64,000 nt of DNA from Promethearchaeota archaeon (GTDB lineage Archaea; Asgardarchaeota; Lokiarchaeia; Sigyniarchaeales; SOKP01). The position numbers and the translations under genes are program-made. The notes under the pieces are model-generated. The model worked only from the letters and a program-made list of their open reading frames with translations. It ran no database searches and was not told where the DNA came from. The stretch spans positions 97,293 to 161,292 of the forward strand of contig JAHLWP010000002.1 in NCBI GenBank assembly GCA_019057865.1, in the 5' to 3' direction. The stretch's first letter is position 1. Each line of letters begins with the position of its first letter. This document shows, piece after piece, positions 1 to 9,728 of this stretch.

Positions 1-1771
1 CATTATTTTCTGCGTTATCTTTTGCTAGAATCCTTAGATAATACGTTCCCGAACTAACTGTTGGAGCATTAAAGCTTTCCAATGAAGTAAAGGAGGATGA
101 TATTCCGTTAGGATCAGTTCCCCAATAATAAAAATATCCTGCTATATTGGATTGAGCATCAGAAGCCCCACTCCAATTAAAATAAGGATCGTTTATAGTA
201 TTTTGCCAGATATTATTTTTTGTAGATCCTTCTAATTGGTCACACATTGTTGGGTTTATAGGTGGTGTATCATCATACTTAAAGACGTAGAGACTTTTCC
301 ATGATGCATTATTTCCAATACTATCTTGAGTTTTTACTCGTAGATAATATATACCTGAGCTAACTGCTGGTGGATCATAACTTGAAGATGTGGTAAAAGA
401 ATTTGATGTTCCATTAGGATCAGGTCCCCAGTAATAATAATAACCTTTAACATTTGTATGAACATCTGAAGCACCATTCCAGCTGAAGGAAGGATTGTTT
501 ACCGAACCTTGCCATACATTATTCTCTGTCGAACCTTCTAATTGTACGCACGATGTAGGATTTAATGGAGGAGTAGCATCAATTAAAATCTTAGTGGGTG
601 ATATATAGTTTATATTATTGTCTTCATTGAATTCATCGATATCATTATTAATATCTAGAATTCTACCAATGTAATATCTTCCACTTGGCACATTTTCAGG
701 AAAAATCCCTGACCAACCTGAAATTTTATATTTTGTAGGAGAAATTGAAAATATAGGTTCAATCCCTAGTAGATAATCCTCCTCTGAAAAAATAGTATCA
801 TTTGAAGCATAATATGAAATAGTAAAAGACTCTGATGAGACTGTTCCTACATTATGAACTTCGCACCACGTTTTAAAATGTGTTATCCCAGCCCCAACAG
901 TTGTAGTATTGAAGCTGGCATAGTTATTAGTTCCAGAAGCTAAATCAGGTTTATTAATGGATGTCTCATCAGCAAAGATCCAATTATTTATGGCATATAA
1001 CTTATTTTGATTTATTGTTGTTCCATGATTACTGCCAGAACCATCATCACCGCATGTATGGACAGAGAGGATAAATGGATCAGTTCCGTTATCGAACCAA
1101 ACAGGAGCTCCACTCATACCTCCTTCTGTATCCAAATAATACCAATGATTATTTTCAGTTGCAATACGTCCACTTTCATAGCACCAGTACATATTTTGTC
1201 CACTATCTAAATCGTAAGGATAACCAGCTATGTTAAGAGCTCCTCTATAGACTGAATCTGATGTTTCTCCAGAATATAATTCCATCCATCCTGTTTGCAG
1301 ACCAATATCTTGGTCAAGGGTTAAAAGCGCCAAATCATATTGAGTGTATTCACTTTCTATCCAATAAGTATATGTTCGCATATTAATCACCCAAGTATAC
1401 CCATAAGGCTCATTTCCATTATCAACAGCTGGTGAAACTTTTATTGAGTCAGCCCATCCACCAAGAGAATTTTGATATACACAGTGTCCAGCAGTCAGCA
1501 CATGATTTTTATCGATTATCACGCCTGAACCAATATAATTCGAGCCTCCCCAAGTTATGCGTAGTTTTACAATTGTACTCCATGGATAAGAGGTTGTTGG
1601 AGTTATTCTTACTCTATCATCATCTCCAAGTACATTGGATAAGAACAAAATATTTTCATTTTTATTATTTGAATTTACTGTCTTGATACTGATTGTAGAT
1701 GGAATATATGTAAAAACAACTATAAAAATAATTATTAAGACAAAATTTCTTTTACTATACTTGATTTTCAA
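1..1771 (-). CDS. Secreted V8-like serine protease with CARDB and Ig-like repeats (3' end outside window)
   Basis: The frame is open from a TTG at 1771 to the left edge, so the C-terminus is missing. TTG is chosen because a GGAG lies just upstream and a hydrophobic signal/anchor segment follows (about residues 9-28). A trypsin-fold protease domain follows, with the triad visible as His96 in TAGHC, Asp146 in YDLALL and Ser220 in EGGMSGAP, the spacing of glutamyl-endopeptidase (V8, S1B) proteases. After it comes a CARDB-like domain ending in a DNNNDIDEFNEDNN-type motif, then at least two Ig/FN3-like repeats of about 100 residues, each with a PNPT..QLEGST start and a GYYYYWG core. It is probably exported and cell-surface associated. 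The cleavage specificity is unknown. Convergence on protease plus adhesion-like repeats makes the family call good; the exact substrate is not inferable. Confidence 0.85.
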   Translation of the reverse strand, partial: MKIKYSKRNFVLIIIFIVVFTYIPSTISIKTVNSNNKNENILFLSNVLGDDDRVRITPTTSYPWSTIVKLRITWGGSNYIGSGVIIDKNHVLTAGHCVYQNSLGGWADSIKVSPAVDNGNEPYGYTWVINMRTYTYWIESEYTQYDLALLTLDQDIGLQTGWMELYSGETSDSVYRGALNIAGYPYDLDSGQNMYWCYESGRIATENNHWYYLDTEGGMSGAPVWFDNGTDPFILSVHTCGDDGSGSNHGTTINQNKLYAINNWIFADETSINKPDLASGTNNYASFNTTTVGAGITHFKTWCEVHNVGTVSSESFTISYYASNDTIFSEEDYLLGIEPIFSISPTKYKISGWSGIFPENVPSGRYYIGRILDINNDIDEFNEDNNINYISPTKILIDATPPLNPTSCVQLEGSTENNVWQGSVNNPSFSWNGASDVHTNVKGYYYYWGPDPNGTSNSFTTSSSYDPPAVSSGIYYLRVKTQDSIGNNASWKSLYVFKYDDTPPINPTMCDQLEGSTKNNIWQNTINDPYFNWSGASDAQSNIAGYFYYWGTDPNGISSSFTSLESFNAPTVSSGTYYLRILAKDNAENN

Positions 1772-1875
1772 ATTGTTATGCTCCAACAAGACTTCTTATA
1801 TCCTTCTTTTCTATATTAAGACATAAAAAGTAAACACAAAGAGGAATAAAAAAAAAATAAAAGTATGAATTCCTG

Positions 1876-4800
1876 TTAATCCCAATCTTTAAAAGCCGAA
1901 TCCTTTAAATCATTAAAGTCTCCATTGGATCCGGTTTTACATACTTCTTTTTTAACCTTTTCGCCTTGATCTATTTGTTTTTCCTTTTTTCTTTCTCCTT
2001 TAACCCATCTTCCACCTTTAACTGTTGCCACCATAATAGAAGCTGATATTGCTACGCTCAAACCTGCTAAGATTGTGCCACTCACTTTAAGCTTAAAAGG
2101 ATCTGGTTCTGAAATCGTTTGTAGGTATGATAGTATATTTTGACCATTTGGATAATAATCATCAACGATAATAATATTAAAAAAGTATTTTCCTAATCCA
2201 TTGTATCCATAGGTTAGAGTAAATTTTGAATGGCTTATGTAATCTTTTCGACTGAAATTTAAAGTTATAAGATCTTGGTCATCTTTTAAAATATCAATAG
2301 ATAATGTCGAATTATAAACTGGTTGAAATCCCGAGTTGAATTTCCGAGATATGTTTATTTCAAAGTTAATCCATTCCTTATCCTTTAAAATTGTATAATT
2401 AACAATTTGTTCAAACTCAGTTTGAAAGAATACCGGAGTCTGACCAATTACTTTTGAACCTTCATATACCTTTATATCCCCCTCAACATAAGGATAATAG
2501 TTAGGATCTTCTGGAATCATCAAATTTAATTGATAAGTTTTATCGAATTGTCTCTCAAGGATTAAAACGCCAAACTGGATGCTTTCGAATTTAACAGAAG
2601 TATAAGGACCAAAGTTGGATAGAATTATATTACTAAAAGATGTTGAAATTGTATTAACACTTCCTAAATTAATCGATTCATCATATTCGCATATAAATTT
2701 TAATTCACTATTTTTTGCCATTTCACAAATCCATAGAAGAATCTCTTGCTTAATCATTTGGTGATCAGAACTTATATAAAACTCATTCAAATCCTCTGAA
2801 TATAGTGATTTAACTAAATCCCCCGTTAATTCAAGGTTAAAATCAATCTCCAAATCCAAAATTTCTGAAATTTTATAAGAATAATAGATATTGTTTATAT
2901 TATCATAATTTATGTTTTGGAGAACATAATCTTTGATCTTTTGACTGTTTAAATCATAAAGATCCAGTGCTTTTAGAATATAGATCATGTAATAAGTATT
3001 TTGTAAGATAATATCGACATTGGAAGTGTATCGAGGATCAAAATAGAGTGTGGAAGAGGTTTCAATGATATTTCTTTCAATATATCCATATAGTGCTCCT
3101 TTATCAAAAGATAAATTAACTATACTTCCTAAATTCAGATGGTTAACTAGCACTTCTAACGATTTTGTGGCATAATAGGAGTATTTAAAGAATATCTTCT
3201 TTATTTGGCTTTCATATGAAAAGAAGGAATTTCCACGCATAGGTAAAAATGCTCCGTAATATTCTGGATAAGAATCGCTTAGAAACTGTGATTGTATTAT
3301 ATCATTAATCAGAATTTCTAGTCCAAATTCTCCCTTAAAGTCATCCAATTTAAATAGCTTATTCATTGAATCTAAGGCAAAAAAGAGCGATTTAAAAGTC
3401 ATTACCATATCAATTTCGGTAATATAATTACGATGTCCTATATTATAGTATTCAATAGGACGAGAACGAAATCCAGGCATCAGAGGATCAGCATTTATAT
3501 AATCTAGAAACCCATACCAATATTCAGGATAATCATATTGTCTGAAACATTCCTTTATGACTAAATAAAGATTTTGTATATCCAAATCTGATATTCGATC
3601 AAACAATTGAAATGATGATACAATTGTATTGATAAGCTTTAGAGAGGTATATTCTTTAGAAGTAAGTGAAAAGCCCTTAAACTGATAAAAATTTTTAACT
3701 GCATTAGCAATTTGAATTTTTTCAGAAGAAGTTAAGGTAGAAATTGTACCTGTGGAGTTTAAAGACCGAATAATCTGGAATGTGTCGATTAACTCATACA
3801 TGGTAACTGTTGTTGAGGAATCCCATATACTAAGATGATTTCTGTGGTTTAATATAAAGTTAAGTACAGCATTTTGATTTATACTTGAATATCCTGTTGT
3901 TAGAGAAAGATCTAAGCCAATTGCAGTAGCAACAATATTAGTATAGTTATGATCCAGCTTAGACATTTCAAAATAATTTTCATTTATAATATATAACTCA
4001 TTGAGAAATTGATGAAAACTTACCTTATTAATGGTGGCTCCCATTTCAAATACTTCTAAAGTTTTAATACAATAGTAAGAAGAAAGAAGGCTGGGTTCTT
4101 TAGTTGGAGCTAAACTGTCAAATGTATTATTGTTATCATTAGGAAAACCTCCATATCTCCAATTAGTGCTTATTGAATCTTGTAGGTCATTTATATATTG
4201 TATTACCTCATTTTTACTAGCTGTATAACTACTCCAATCATCCATTAACAAGTCTAATGTCATCACTGCAAAGTATGTATTATCCATAGTAGAAATTTTA
4301 AAGTAATTGTCTAAATCCACATTGTAGGGTTGTCCAATAAATCCACTTGAGACTGGATTGTAACAACTCCAAATGAAATCGATTGATTTTTGGATGTCAA
4401 TTAAATCCAACTTATTTAATAAATCTAAGGATAAAACAGCATAACAATTAACTTCAAGAAGCGTAGCAAGAGAATAATATGTACGTGAGAAATCTGTGTC
4501 CAAGTATCTATAAGCATATTTATCATAGAAAATATTAGTATTATTATCATAGCAAGACATTATGAACTCTATTGTATCATTTACATTAACCTGATCTAAC
4601 TGTTCAATGATTTCATATATATAAAGTGCATAAAATGTTGCTTGCAAGGATGGTTCATATACTTGCGGAAAATATCCTAAAGAGGAATAATCTGATAATT
4701 TATCTGAAAACATCTCTTGAATTATATCATAGTTAGTTTTTGAAGCAGAGATGATTGGCTTATTATTAATCTCATTTTTTATATCAATCTGCTCATTTTG

Positions 4801-4914
4801 AATAAATTCTTGGCGAAACCGGGTATCTTGACCTAAATTTCCCTCAATTAAAAATATTGAACTGATACACATTAGAAAACAAAAGCAAAACAAAACTTTT
4901 TGAACTCTTTTCAA
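1876..4914 (-). CDS. Large surface protein with prenyltransferase/terpene-cyclase-like alpha/alpha-toroid repeats
   Basis: This 1012-residue protein has an N-terminal signal segment (about residues 8-24, FCFCFLMCISSIFLI). Many helical repeats follow with the pattern of alpha/alpha-toroid folds: ATFYALYIYEIIEQL, CYAVLSLDLLNKL, TYFAVMTLDLLM, SSYYCIKTLEVFEMG, each followed by a chain such as FIMSCYDNNTNIF. These resemble the repeats of squalene-cyclase and protein-prenyltransferase beta folds. A beta-rich region follows, then one transmembrane helix near residues 960-985 and a short Lys/Glu-rich tail, so most of the protein should be outside the cell. No catalytic DXDD or zinc-ligand set could be recognised, so an enzymatic role is not claimed. 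It lies 15 bases downstream of the small membrane protein gene at 4930-5274 and is probably co-transcribed with it. Confidence 0.75.
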   Translation of the reverse strand: MKRVQKVLFCFCFLMCISSIFLIEGNLGQDTRFRQEFIQNEQIDIKNEINNKPIISASKTNYDIIQEMFSDKLSDYSSLGYFPQVYEPSLQATFYALYIYEIIEQLDQVNVNDTIEFIMSCYDNNTNIFYDKYAYRYLDTDFSRTYYSLATLLEVNCYAVLSLDLLNKLDLIDIQKSIDFIWSCYNPVSSGFIGQPYNVDLDNYFKISTMDNTYFAVMTLDLLMDDWSSYTASKNEVIQYINDLQDSISTNWRYGGFPNDNNNTFDSLAPTKEPSLLSSYYCIKTLEVFEMGATINKVSFHQFLNELYIINENYFEMSKLDHNYTNIVATAIGLDLSLTTGYSSINQNAVLNFILNHRNHLSIWDSSTTVTMYELIDTFQIIRSLNSTGTISTLTSSEKIQIANAVKNFYQFKGFSLTSKEYTSLKLINTIVSSFQLFDRISDLDIQNLYLVIKECFRQYDYPEYWYGFLDYINADPLMPGFRSRPIEYYNIGHRNYITEIDMVMTFKSLFFALDSMNKLFKLDDFKGEFGLEILINDIIQSQFLSDSYPEYYGAFLPMRGNSFFSYESQIKKIFFKYSYYATKSLEVLVNHLNLGSIVNLSFDKGALYGYIERNIIETSSTLYFDPRYTSNVDIILQNTYYMIYILKALDLYDLNSQKIKDYVLQNINYDNINNIYYSYKISEILDLEIDFNLELTGDLVKSLYSEDLNEFYISSDHQMIKQEILLWICEMAKNSELKFICEYDESINLGSVNTISTSFSNIILSNFGPYTSVKFESIQFGVLILERQFDKTYQLNLMIPEDPNYYPYVEGDIKVYEGSKVIGQTPVFFQTEFEQIVNYTILKDKEWINFEINISRKFNSGFQPVYNSTLSIDILKDDQDLITLNFSRKDYISHSKFTLTYGYNGLGKYFFNIIIVDDYYPNGQNILSYLQTISEPDPFKLKVSGTILAGLSVAISASIMVATVKGGRWVKGERKKEKQIDQGEKVKKEVCKTGSNGDFNDLKDSAFKDWD

Positions 4915-4929
4915 TTTTTACATCACCAT

Positions 4930-5274
4930 TTAGATATCATCTATTATGCCTATAATTGCGCCAATAAAGACCAAAATACCAGGTAAAATTTTACAGAAAA
5001 TGAAAAGTAGTACCCCAAATACAATAAGGGTAAGCCAATGCCATGGTATGGGATCATCAGGTTTCATTGTAACTAGAAATGTTAAAGTAGCGGTTATCAT
5101 TCCAATAATAATACCATTAACTCCGTTTATGCTGAAACCTATGGGCCATATAGTAAATTTCTCAGTATTTAAGAGAGTAAAAAAGCAAAATATAAATCCT
5201 AAGAGTGCTCCAAAGGCTGTACAAAACTTTATTATTTTATTATGTTTGTAGTTTTTTACCATTTTTAGAATCAT
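4930..5274 (-). CDS. Small four-helix membrane protein
   Basis: The 114-residue product has four hydrophobic segments, roughly residues 17-36, 46-66, 78-93 and 96-112, with a positively charged N-terminus (KMVKNYKHNK), predicting a cytoplasmic N-terminus. I do not recognise a family. The gene is immediately upstream of the toroid surface protein gene in the same direction with a 15-base gap, so an operon is likely. A membrane partner or accessory role for the surface protein is a guess from position only. Confidence 0.65.
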   Translation of the reverse strand: MILKMVKNYKHNKIIKFCTAFGALLGFIFCFFTLLNTEKFTIWPIGFSINGVNGIIIGMITATLTFLVTMKPDDPIPWHWLTLIVFGVLLFIFCKILPGILVFIGAIIGIIDDI

Positions 5275-5538
5275 TTTTAAATTTAATTTTTCTGAAAAAG
5301 ATATTCAACTCAGTATATTTAAATAAAAAATATGAATAAAAAATCCAAACAAGAATTAATTGTCTTTCTCAATTCTATCTATGAAACCTTATAATTTTTT
5401 ATCTAAATCATAAGACTCTATTAATTTAAAAGAAAAACCATGTTTTAATAACCACAATTAACTCTTTATTAACCAGATTTAAAAACTAGTTATTGTTATT
5501 TATTATAGTACTTTTACATTTTTGGAAATCTAGTCATT

Positions 5539-6369
5539 ATGAGCTGGGAAAAGAAAAAATTTTTAATTGTTGTAAAAGCTTATCCAGAAAGGAGTGGTTC
5601 ATACGGTTCTACTATTTGTATGGCAGGTCTAACTGAAGATAATGAGTGGATTCGAATCTATCCTGTAGTTTTTGACTATTACATTAAAAAGCTCAAATTT
5701 GAAAAATTTACGTGGATTGAAGCAGAAATTAGGAAAGCTAAGGAGAAACTGAAGAGAAAAGAGAGTTATAAAGTTAATATGGATTCAATTAGAGTAGTGG
5801 ATACATCATTAGTATTAAAAGGAAAAACTGAAAAAGAAAAAAGAAAAATCTGGTCTAAAAGACGTGAAATAATAAATAATAATTTAAGTTCTTCAATTTA
5901 TGAATTGAAAGAAAATTGGAAAAAAAATAACTTATCCCTAGGAGTAATAAAACCTAAACTAATTGATTTGCATTTTAGAAAACCAATAGATGATATAAAA
6001 ATAGAGCATGAGAAATTAATTCAAAAGACTCTCGATGGAAAAAAAATATCAGTAGCGGATCAAATTGAGCATAAAATAAGTTATAAATTTAAATGTCAAG
6101 ATTCAAAATGTTCATGTAATTATACAAAAAAAAAGCACCATAATATTATTTGTGAAGACTGGGAATTGGGTGAATCATTAAGAACTTGGGATTACTCTTC
6201 AGAGGAAAAAGAAATGAAAATAAGGCAAAAGTATTTTGATGAGATGAAAATTAAGAGAGATTTATATTTCTTTATGGGAATGTATTCTCAATTTACTACA
6301 TGGTTAATCATAGGTTTGTTTTATCCACCAAAAATTGGTGAAGGAATTGGACTTTCAAGATTTATATGA
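5539..6369 (+). CDS. Conserved protein with Cys/His cluster, partner of ParB-DUF488
   Basis: This 276-residue protein starts with a beta-rich region containing FLIVVKAYPERSGSYG and a WIRIYPVVF motif. A charged helical middle follows. About residues 185-210 hold a candidate metal site (FKCQDSKCSCNY..KKHHNIICEDWEL). The protein ends with a hydrophobic FFMGMYSQFTTWLIIGLFYPP segment. I recognise this as a conserved protein type of unknown function, not as a named enzyme. The downstream ParB-DUF488 gene begins 73 bases after its stop on the same strand, so the two probably form a module. A nucleic-acid-related role is an inference from that partner. The coding sequence is intact and has the low-GC composition of its neighbours. 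Confidence 0.7.
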   Translation: MSWEKKKFLIVVKAYPERSGSYGSTICMAGLTEDNEWIRIYPVVFDYYIKKLKFEKFTWIEAEIRKAKEKLKRKESYKVNMDSIRVVDTSLVLKGKTEKEKRKIWSKRREIINNNLSSSIYELKENWKKNNLSLGVIKPKLIDLHFRKPIDDIKIEHEKLIQKTLDGKKISVADQIEHKISYKFKCQDSKCSCNYTKKKHHNIICEDWELGESLRTWDYSSEEKEMKIRQKYFDEMKIKRDLYFFMGMYSQFTTWLIIGLFYPPKIGEGIGLSRFI

Positions 6370-6442
6370 GAAAATATAGAAGGATTTTTTATTTTTAAAT
6401 AATTGGAATATAAGATCAGAAAAGAATAAAATAGTATGAAAA

Positions 6443-7510
6443 ATGAAAATTAAAATTTCAAAAATAAATGTTGGTAAACACTCAATAAGAGATAGTATAG
6501 ATGCGAATCACGTTAAAGAAATTAAGAATAGTTTTAAAATAGATGGACAGTGGGATCCAATAATTGTTAGACCAGATATAAACGGAAATTACGATTTAGT
6601 TGCTGGACATTATCGTTTACAAGCGGCAAAAGAATTAAGATGGAATGAAATTGAAGCCACTATAAAAGATTTAGAAGATATCGATGCGGATGTTTTATCT
6701 TTAAAGACCAATTTAATGCATTCAGAAATGAGCCCAACTGAGAAAGGAAAGGTAATTAATAAACTAATAACTACTTATGGAATTTCTCAGAAAGATCTTT
6801 CATTCAAACTTGGAATAAGTCAAGCACAAGTTAGTAAGTTATTAACTTTAGCTCTATCTTTACATAAATCAGTTGTTGATTCTTTGAACTCTGGAAAAAT
6901 TAACTATGGTGTTGCTTCTGTAATTGGTAGCTTAGACCCTAACCAACAGCCAAGTTTTCTTAAAATTATTACAGAGAGGAAAATTACTCAACCATCAGAA
7001 GCAAGCACACTAAAAGCTAAATTTTTAAACAACACAATTTATACTATTGGATATCAAGGAAAAAATCTAGATTCTTTACTAGAAATTTTAAAAGAAACTA
7101 AGATTGACGTTCTTATTGATATTAGAGAATCTGGTAAAAGTAGTAATAAACCAGAATTTAATTCAGAAATATTAAAAAGAGAATTTCAGAAGATTAATAT
7201 AAAATATATACATAAATCTGAGTTAGGAGTTATATATCAGATTAGAACACCATATATAGAGGAATACATTGATGACAAAGCTTTTAAGGGATGGTATAGA
7301 TGGCATTTAAAAGATATTGAATTCGATATCTCAGAATTCATAAAATTCCTTAAAAATAATGGAAGTACTTGTTTAATGTGCATGGAGGAATATGCAAAAC
7401 CAATTAAAGCTCAAAAATATTATTGTCATAGAGATTTTCTAGCTGATCTCATAATAAATCATAAATCTGAAGATCCTCTGCTTAAATTTGAAAATAGAAT
7501 AGATCTATAG
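6443..7510 (+). CDS. ParB/Srx-domain protein fused to DUF488
   Basis: The 355-residue protein has two clear parts. Residues about 1-90 are a ParB/Sulfiredoxin-type nuclease fold with the GHYRLQAAKEL box. Residues about 90-150 are the ParB helix-turn-helix (EMSPTEKGKVINKL, then GISQKDLSFKLGISQAQVSK). Residues about 195-340 are a DUF488 domain with its usual signatures TIYTIGYQGKNLDSL, DVLIDIRESGKSS and a C-terminal CMEEYA..YYCHRDFLADLI. ParB proteins are DNA-binding CTPase or nuclease-like proteins; DUF488 has no firmly established activity. The fusion suggests DUF488 chemistry directed to DNA. It follows the cysteine-cluster gene at 5539-6369 and is probably co-expressed with it. It could belong to DNA modification, defence or plasmid-like maintenance; the sequence alone does not decide. 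Confidence 0.85.
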   Translation: MKIKISKINVGKHSIRDSIDANHVKEIKNSFKIDGQWDPIIVRPDINGNYDLVAGHYRLQAAKELRWNEIEATIKDLEDIDADVLSLKTNLMHSEMSPTEKGKVINKLITTYGISQKDLSFKLGISQAQVSKLLTLALSLHKSVVDSLNSGKINYGVASVIGSLDPNQQPSFLKIITERKITQPSEASTLKAKFLNNTIYTIGYQGKNLDSLLEILKETKIDVLIDIRESGKSSNKPEFNSEILKREFQKINIKYIHKSELGVIYQIRTPYIEEYIDDKAFKGWYRWHLKDIEFDISEFIKFLKNNGSTCLMCMEEYAKPIKAQKYYCHRDFLADLIINHKSEDPLLKFENRIDL

Positions 7511-7631
7511 ACTTTAAAAATAAAATCTCTTATTGGGAATTTTAATATGGAGTTCAATAAATTTATTTATAAGATTAATACTACCATTCATTTTTATCTT
7601 GTTTAAGATTAATGGAATTTTCTTGGTTATA

Positions 7632-8102
7632 TTATACGTTATTGCTTTCCCAATAAGTTTTATGGTAGTTGTTTTTATACCTATCTTTTTCACTTCTAGC
7701 TACAAAGTAAGCTAAGATAAAACCAACAAGAACAAGTAATCCGCAAAATATTAGTAAAAACCCATTAAAAATTCCCTCAGATCCTTTAATAATCAAAATT
7801 GCTATTCCTAATTCTAATGGTAGAACTGAAAGAAAACTAAATGCTCCACCTATGTAAAACACATGCTCCCACTTAATTTTCCTTTCTTTTTCTGATTGAG
7901 TAAAATTATAATATAATAGAGTTAGTATGAATACAATTCCTATCTGTAAGAAATAAAAACCAAAAAAGAATAATAAAAATTTATCAATGAGAGTTAATCC
8001 TTTTAAATAAAATAAAGAAGAAAATAGTAAAAAACTAATAATAAAGAAGGAGACCAGAAATAAATAATAAAATACTTTACTTTTAACATCGTGAAAAATC
8101 AT
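7632..8102 (-). CDS. Four-helix membrane protein of unknown function
   Basis: The 156-residue product has four long hydrophobic segments (about residues 11-32, 42-65, 82-105 and 112-133) separated by short charged loops (TQSEKERKIKWEH between the second and third) and ends with a basic tail (RSEKDRYKNNYHK). No motif or family is recognised. It is the last member of a run of minus-strand membrane genes between 7.6 and 9.7 kb. A 60-codon open frame on the plus strand overlaps its 3' end, but that frame starts with TTG and is judged a shadow. Confidence 0.6.
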   Translation of the reverse strand: MIFHDVKSKVFYYLFLVSFFIISFLLFSSLFYLKGLTLIDKFLLFFFGFYFLQIGIVFILTLLYYNFTQSEKERKIKWEHVFYIGGAFSFLSVLPLELGIAILIIKGSEGIFNGFLLIFCGLLVLVGFILAYFVARSEKDRYKNNYHKTYWESNNV

Positions 8103-8151
8103 CTATATATAATACTAGTACTAATTCTAATATTAAAATATGATATTTCCC

Positions 8152-8286
8152 TTAATGATCTTCCTCTTCACCGTTACCCTCAAGTATTTCATTTACAAAT
8201 TTCTCAAATCTATCAAAACCCTCTGAATCAGCATCAGTAGAACTTAAAGTTTCCTTTTTCTCTTTAGGAATTGAATTCTTGAGCAT
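8152..8286 (-). pseudogene. Truncated duplicate of the 3' end of the gene at 9882-10196
   Basis: A 44-codon frame runs from an ATG at 8286 to a TAA at 8152. Its product (NSIPKEKKETLSSTDADS followed by RFEKFVNEILEG) matches the last 40 residues of the protein at 9882-10196 (NSITKEKKEILSSTDADS, then KFEEFVSEIL). Similarity is obvious in the DNA as well, including long identical runs around the STDADS codons. The rest of the parent gene is absent, so it is best read as a leftover 3' end. It could still be translated as a micro-peptide because the frame is open with an ATG. Confidence 0.7.
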
Positions 8287-8334
8287 TCATGCTTAATTTA
8301 AATTTATAAGTAATTTTTAAAATCCTTTTTTATA

Positions 8335-9159
8335 CTAAGATTTTTTGAATACCCTAAAGAAACTGAAAATAATTAAACTAAAACCTGAAATAGATAGTAT
8401 TAATAACAATATAACAAAAGGGGAATTAAATTGAAAGATATCTATTGCATTATCTGATGGAAGAAGAAGATAAGCATAATATAAAATAAATGCTACCATA
8501 ATCTGCATCATAAATCCAATACGAGGAAATAATCTAAATATATTTTTACTTTTTTTAGATTTAAGAATTATTTTTCCTTCTCCTCTCTGGTTATACTGAA
8601 GTCTTTTACTTAAGTAATTATAAATATTTAAATATAAATATAGAATAAATAAACTTGTTAAGAAAAAAAGCCCCCAATAACGATATTCATATGTTAAACC
8701 TAAATCTAGTTTAGAAGTCTTTAAATAATAAAAAATATAAAAAATAAGACTAAAAATAAGAACAAAAAAGAGAACTAAAAGAATTAGGTAGTTTAAAAGT
8801 TTAAATTTTGTAATATTCAATTTCCTTTCCTTTATCTTAATTCCATTCTTTTTTTTCTTTGATTTTAATAAAATTACCTTTACCAACTCTTGGGGTGCAT
8901 CAGCTTTTTGTGCTATTTCTTCTGATGAAAGATTTGGATATTTTTGAATTATTGATTTAATCTCATTAATTCTTTCTTTTTTTAGAATTATTACAATAGT
9001 AAAAATATAAATAATTGTTGATAGGAAAAATGCTGTAAAAGTGAGGACAATATCAAGTATTCGAATAATTCCTAATATTAGAATTACAACTATTATCATA
9101 AAATACATTAACCTAATAACTAGTTTTGTTTTAATCATAACTTTACGAGATTTAATCAT
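8335..9159 (-). CDS. Membrane protein with cytoplasmic winged-helix-like segment
   Basis: The 274-residue protein has two N-terminal membrane segments (about residues 11-55). A soluble basic stretch of about 60 residues follows and reads like a short helix-turn-helix (NLSSEEIAQKADAPQELVKVILL, then KSKKKKNGIKIKERK). Further hydrophobic segments lie near residues 117-145, 155-178, 215-235 and 245-268. The layout suggests a membrane-anchored regulator, but no family is recognised. It sits between the two copies of a duplicated gene end (8152-8286 and 9882-10020). Confidence 0.6.
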   Translation of the reverse strand: MIKSRKVMIKTKLVIRLMYFMIIVVILILGIIRILDIVLTFTAFFLSTIIYIFTIVIILKKERINEIKSIIQKYPNLSSEEIAQKADAPQELVKVILLKSKKKKNGIKIKERKLNITKFKLLNYLILLVLFFVLIFSLIFYIFYYLKTSKLDLGLTYEYRYWGLFFLTSLFILYLYLNIYNYLSKRLQYNQRGEGKIILKSKKSKNIFRLFPRIGFMMQIMVAFILYYAYLLLPSDNAIDIFQFNSPFVILLLILSISGFSLIIFSFFRVFKKS

Positions 9160-9227
9160 AATAGAAGATTATATTGGTAGTACTTATTATAATGCACTAG
9201 TAATTATTATTATATCTACTTTATAAC

Positions 9228-9728
9228 CTAATCTTCTTTCTCTTCCTCTTTACGCTCAATTAACTCGTTCACAAATTCTTCAAATTCATCCAATGCACCC
9301 TGTAAACCCATTTTAATTCCTAAAATCATTAAAACCAGTCCAAAAAAGGCAAATATCCCTACCCCCCATCCAATTAAATTTAATATAGAGTGGAGTAAAA
9401 TAGTGGAATACAAAAAGACAATAGCTGCAAGTACCATTATTAATATACCCGCTACTATTATTGCAATACAAAGTTTTGCTTTTTTCTTATCAATATATTT
9501 ATTGCTCTTTTTATCAGAATGCTTTTTAAACTTGTTCTCAAAATAGGTTATTATGGGAAAAAATACGAACATAGCTACTACTACATTTAATAACTGAAGT
9601 AGCCAAAATTCTGCTTGCTGACTGAATCTTGTATTAATATAATTTATTGAAGTAAAAAATAAAAAAAAAAGTAAAATTACAGTTATAATTACTAATGTAA
9701 TTTTTACTAGTGTCTCTTTAGTTTGAAT
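9228..9728 (-). CDS. Membrane protein lacking a canonical start; ends in the shared FEEFVNE tail
   Basis: From the internal ATG at 9572 the product would be 114 residues, but the same frame stays open upstream to a TGA at 9735 and encodes convincing extra sequence, including a membrane helix (VKITLVIITVILLFFLFF) and an amphipathic stretch. No ATG, GTG or TTG occurs in that extension. The only near-cognate start is ATT at 9728, which would give 166 residues and four membrane segments. An ATG at 9738 is in a different frame and meets a stop after six codons. Either the gene starts at ATT or at the internal ATG, or its start has been lost. The C-terminus (LDEFEEFVNELIERKEEE) resembles the tails of the genes at 8152 and 9882. 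Confidence 0.5.
   Translation of the reverse strand: MQTKETLVKITLVIITVILLFFLFFTSINYINTRFSQQAEFWLLQLLNVVVAMFVFFPIITYFENKFKKHSDKKSNKYIDKKKAKLCIAIIVAGILIMVLAAIVFLYSTILLHSILNLIGWGVGIFAFFGLVLMILGIKMGLQGALDEFEEFVNELIERKEEEKED

Noticed and set aside
7533..7715. 60-codon plus-strand hydrophobic frame
   Set aside because: Starts with TTG, lacks a ribosome-binding site, and overlaps the better minus-strand membrane gene at 7632-8102.
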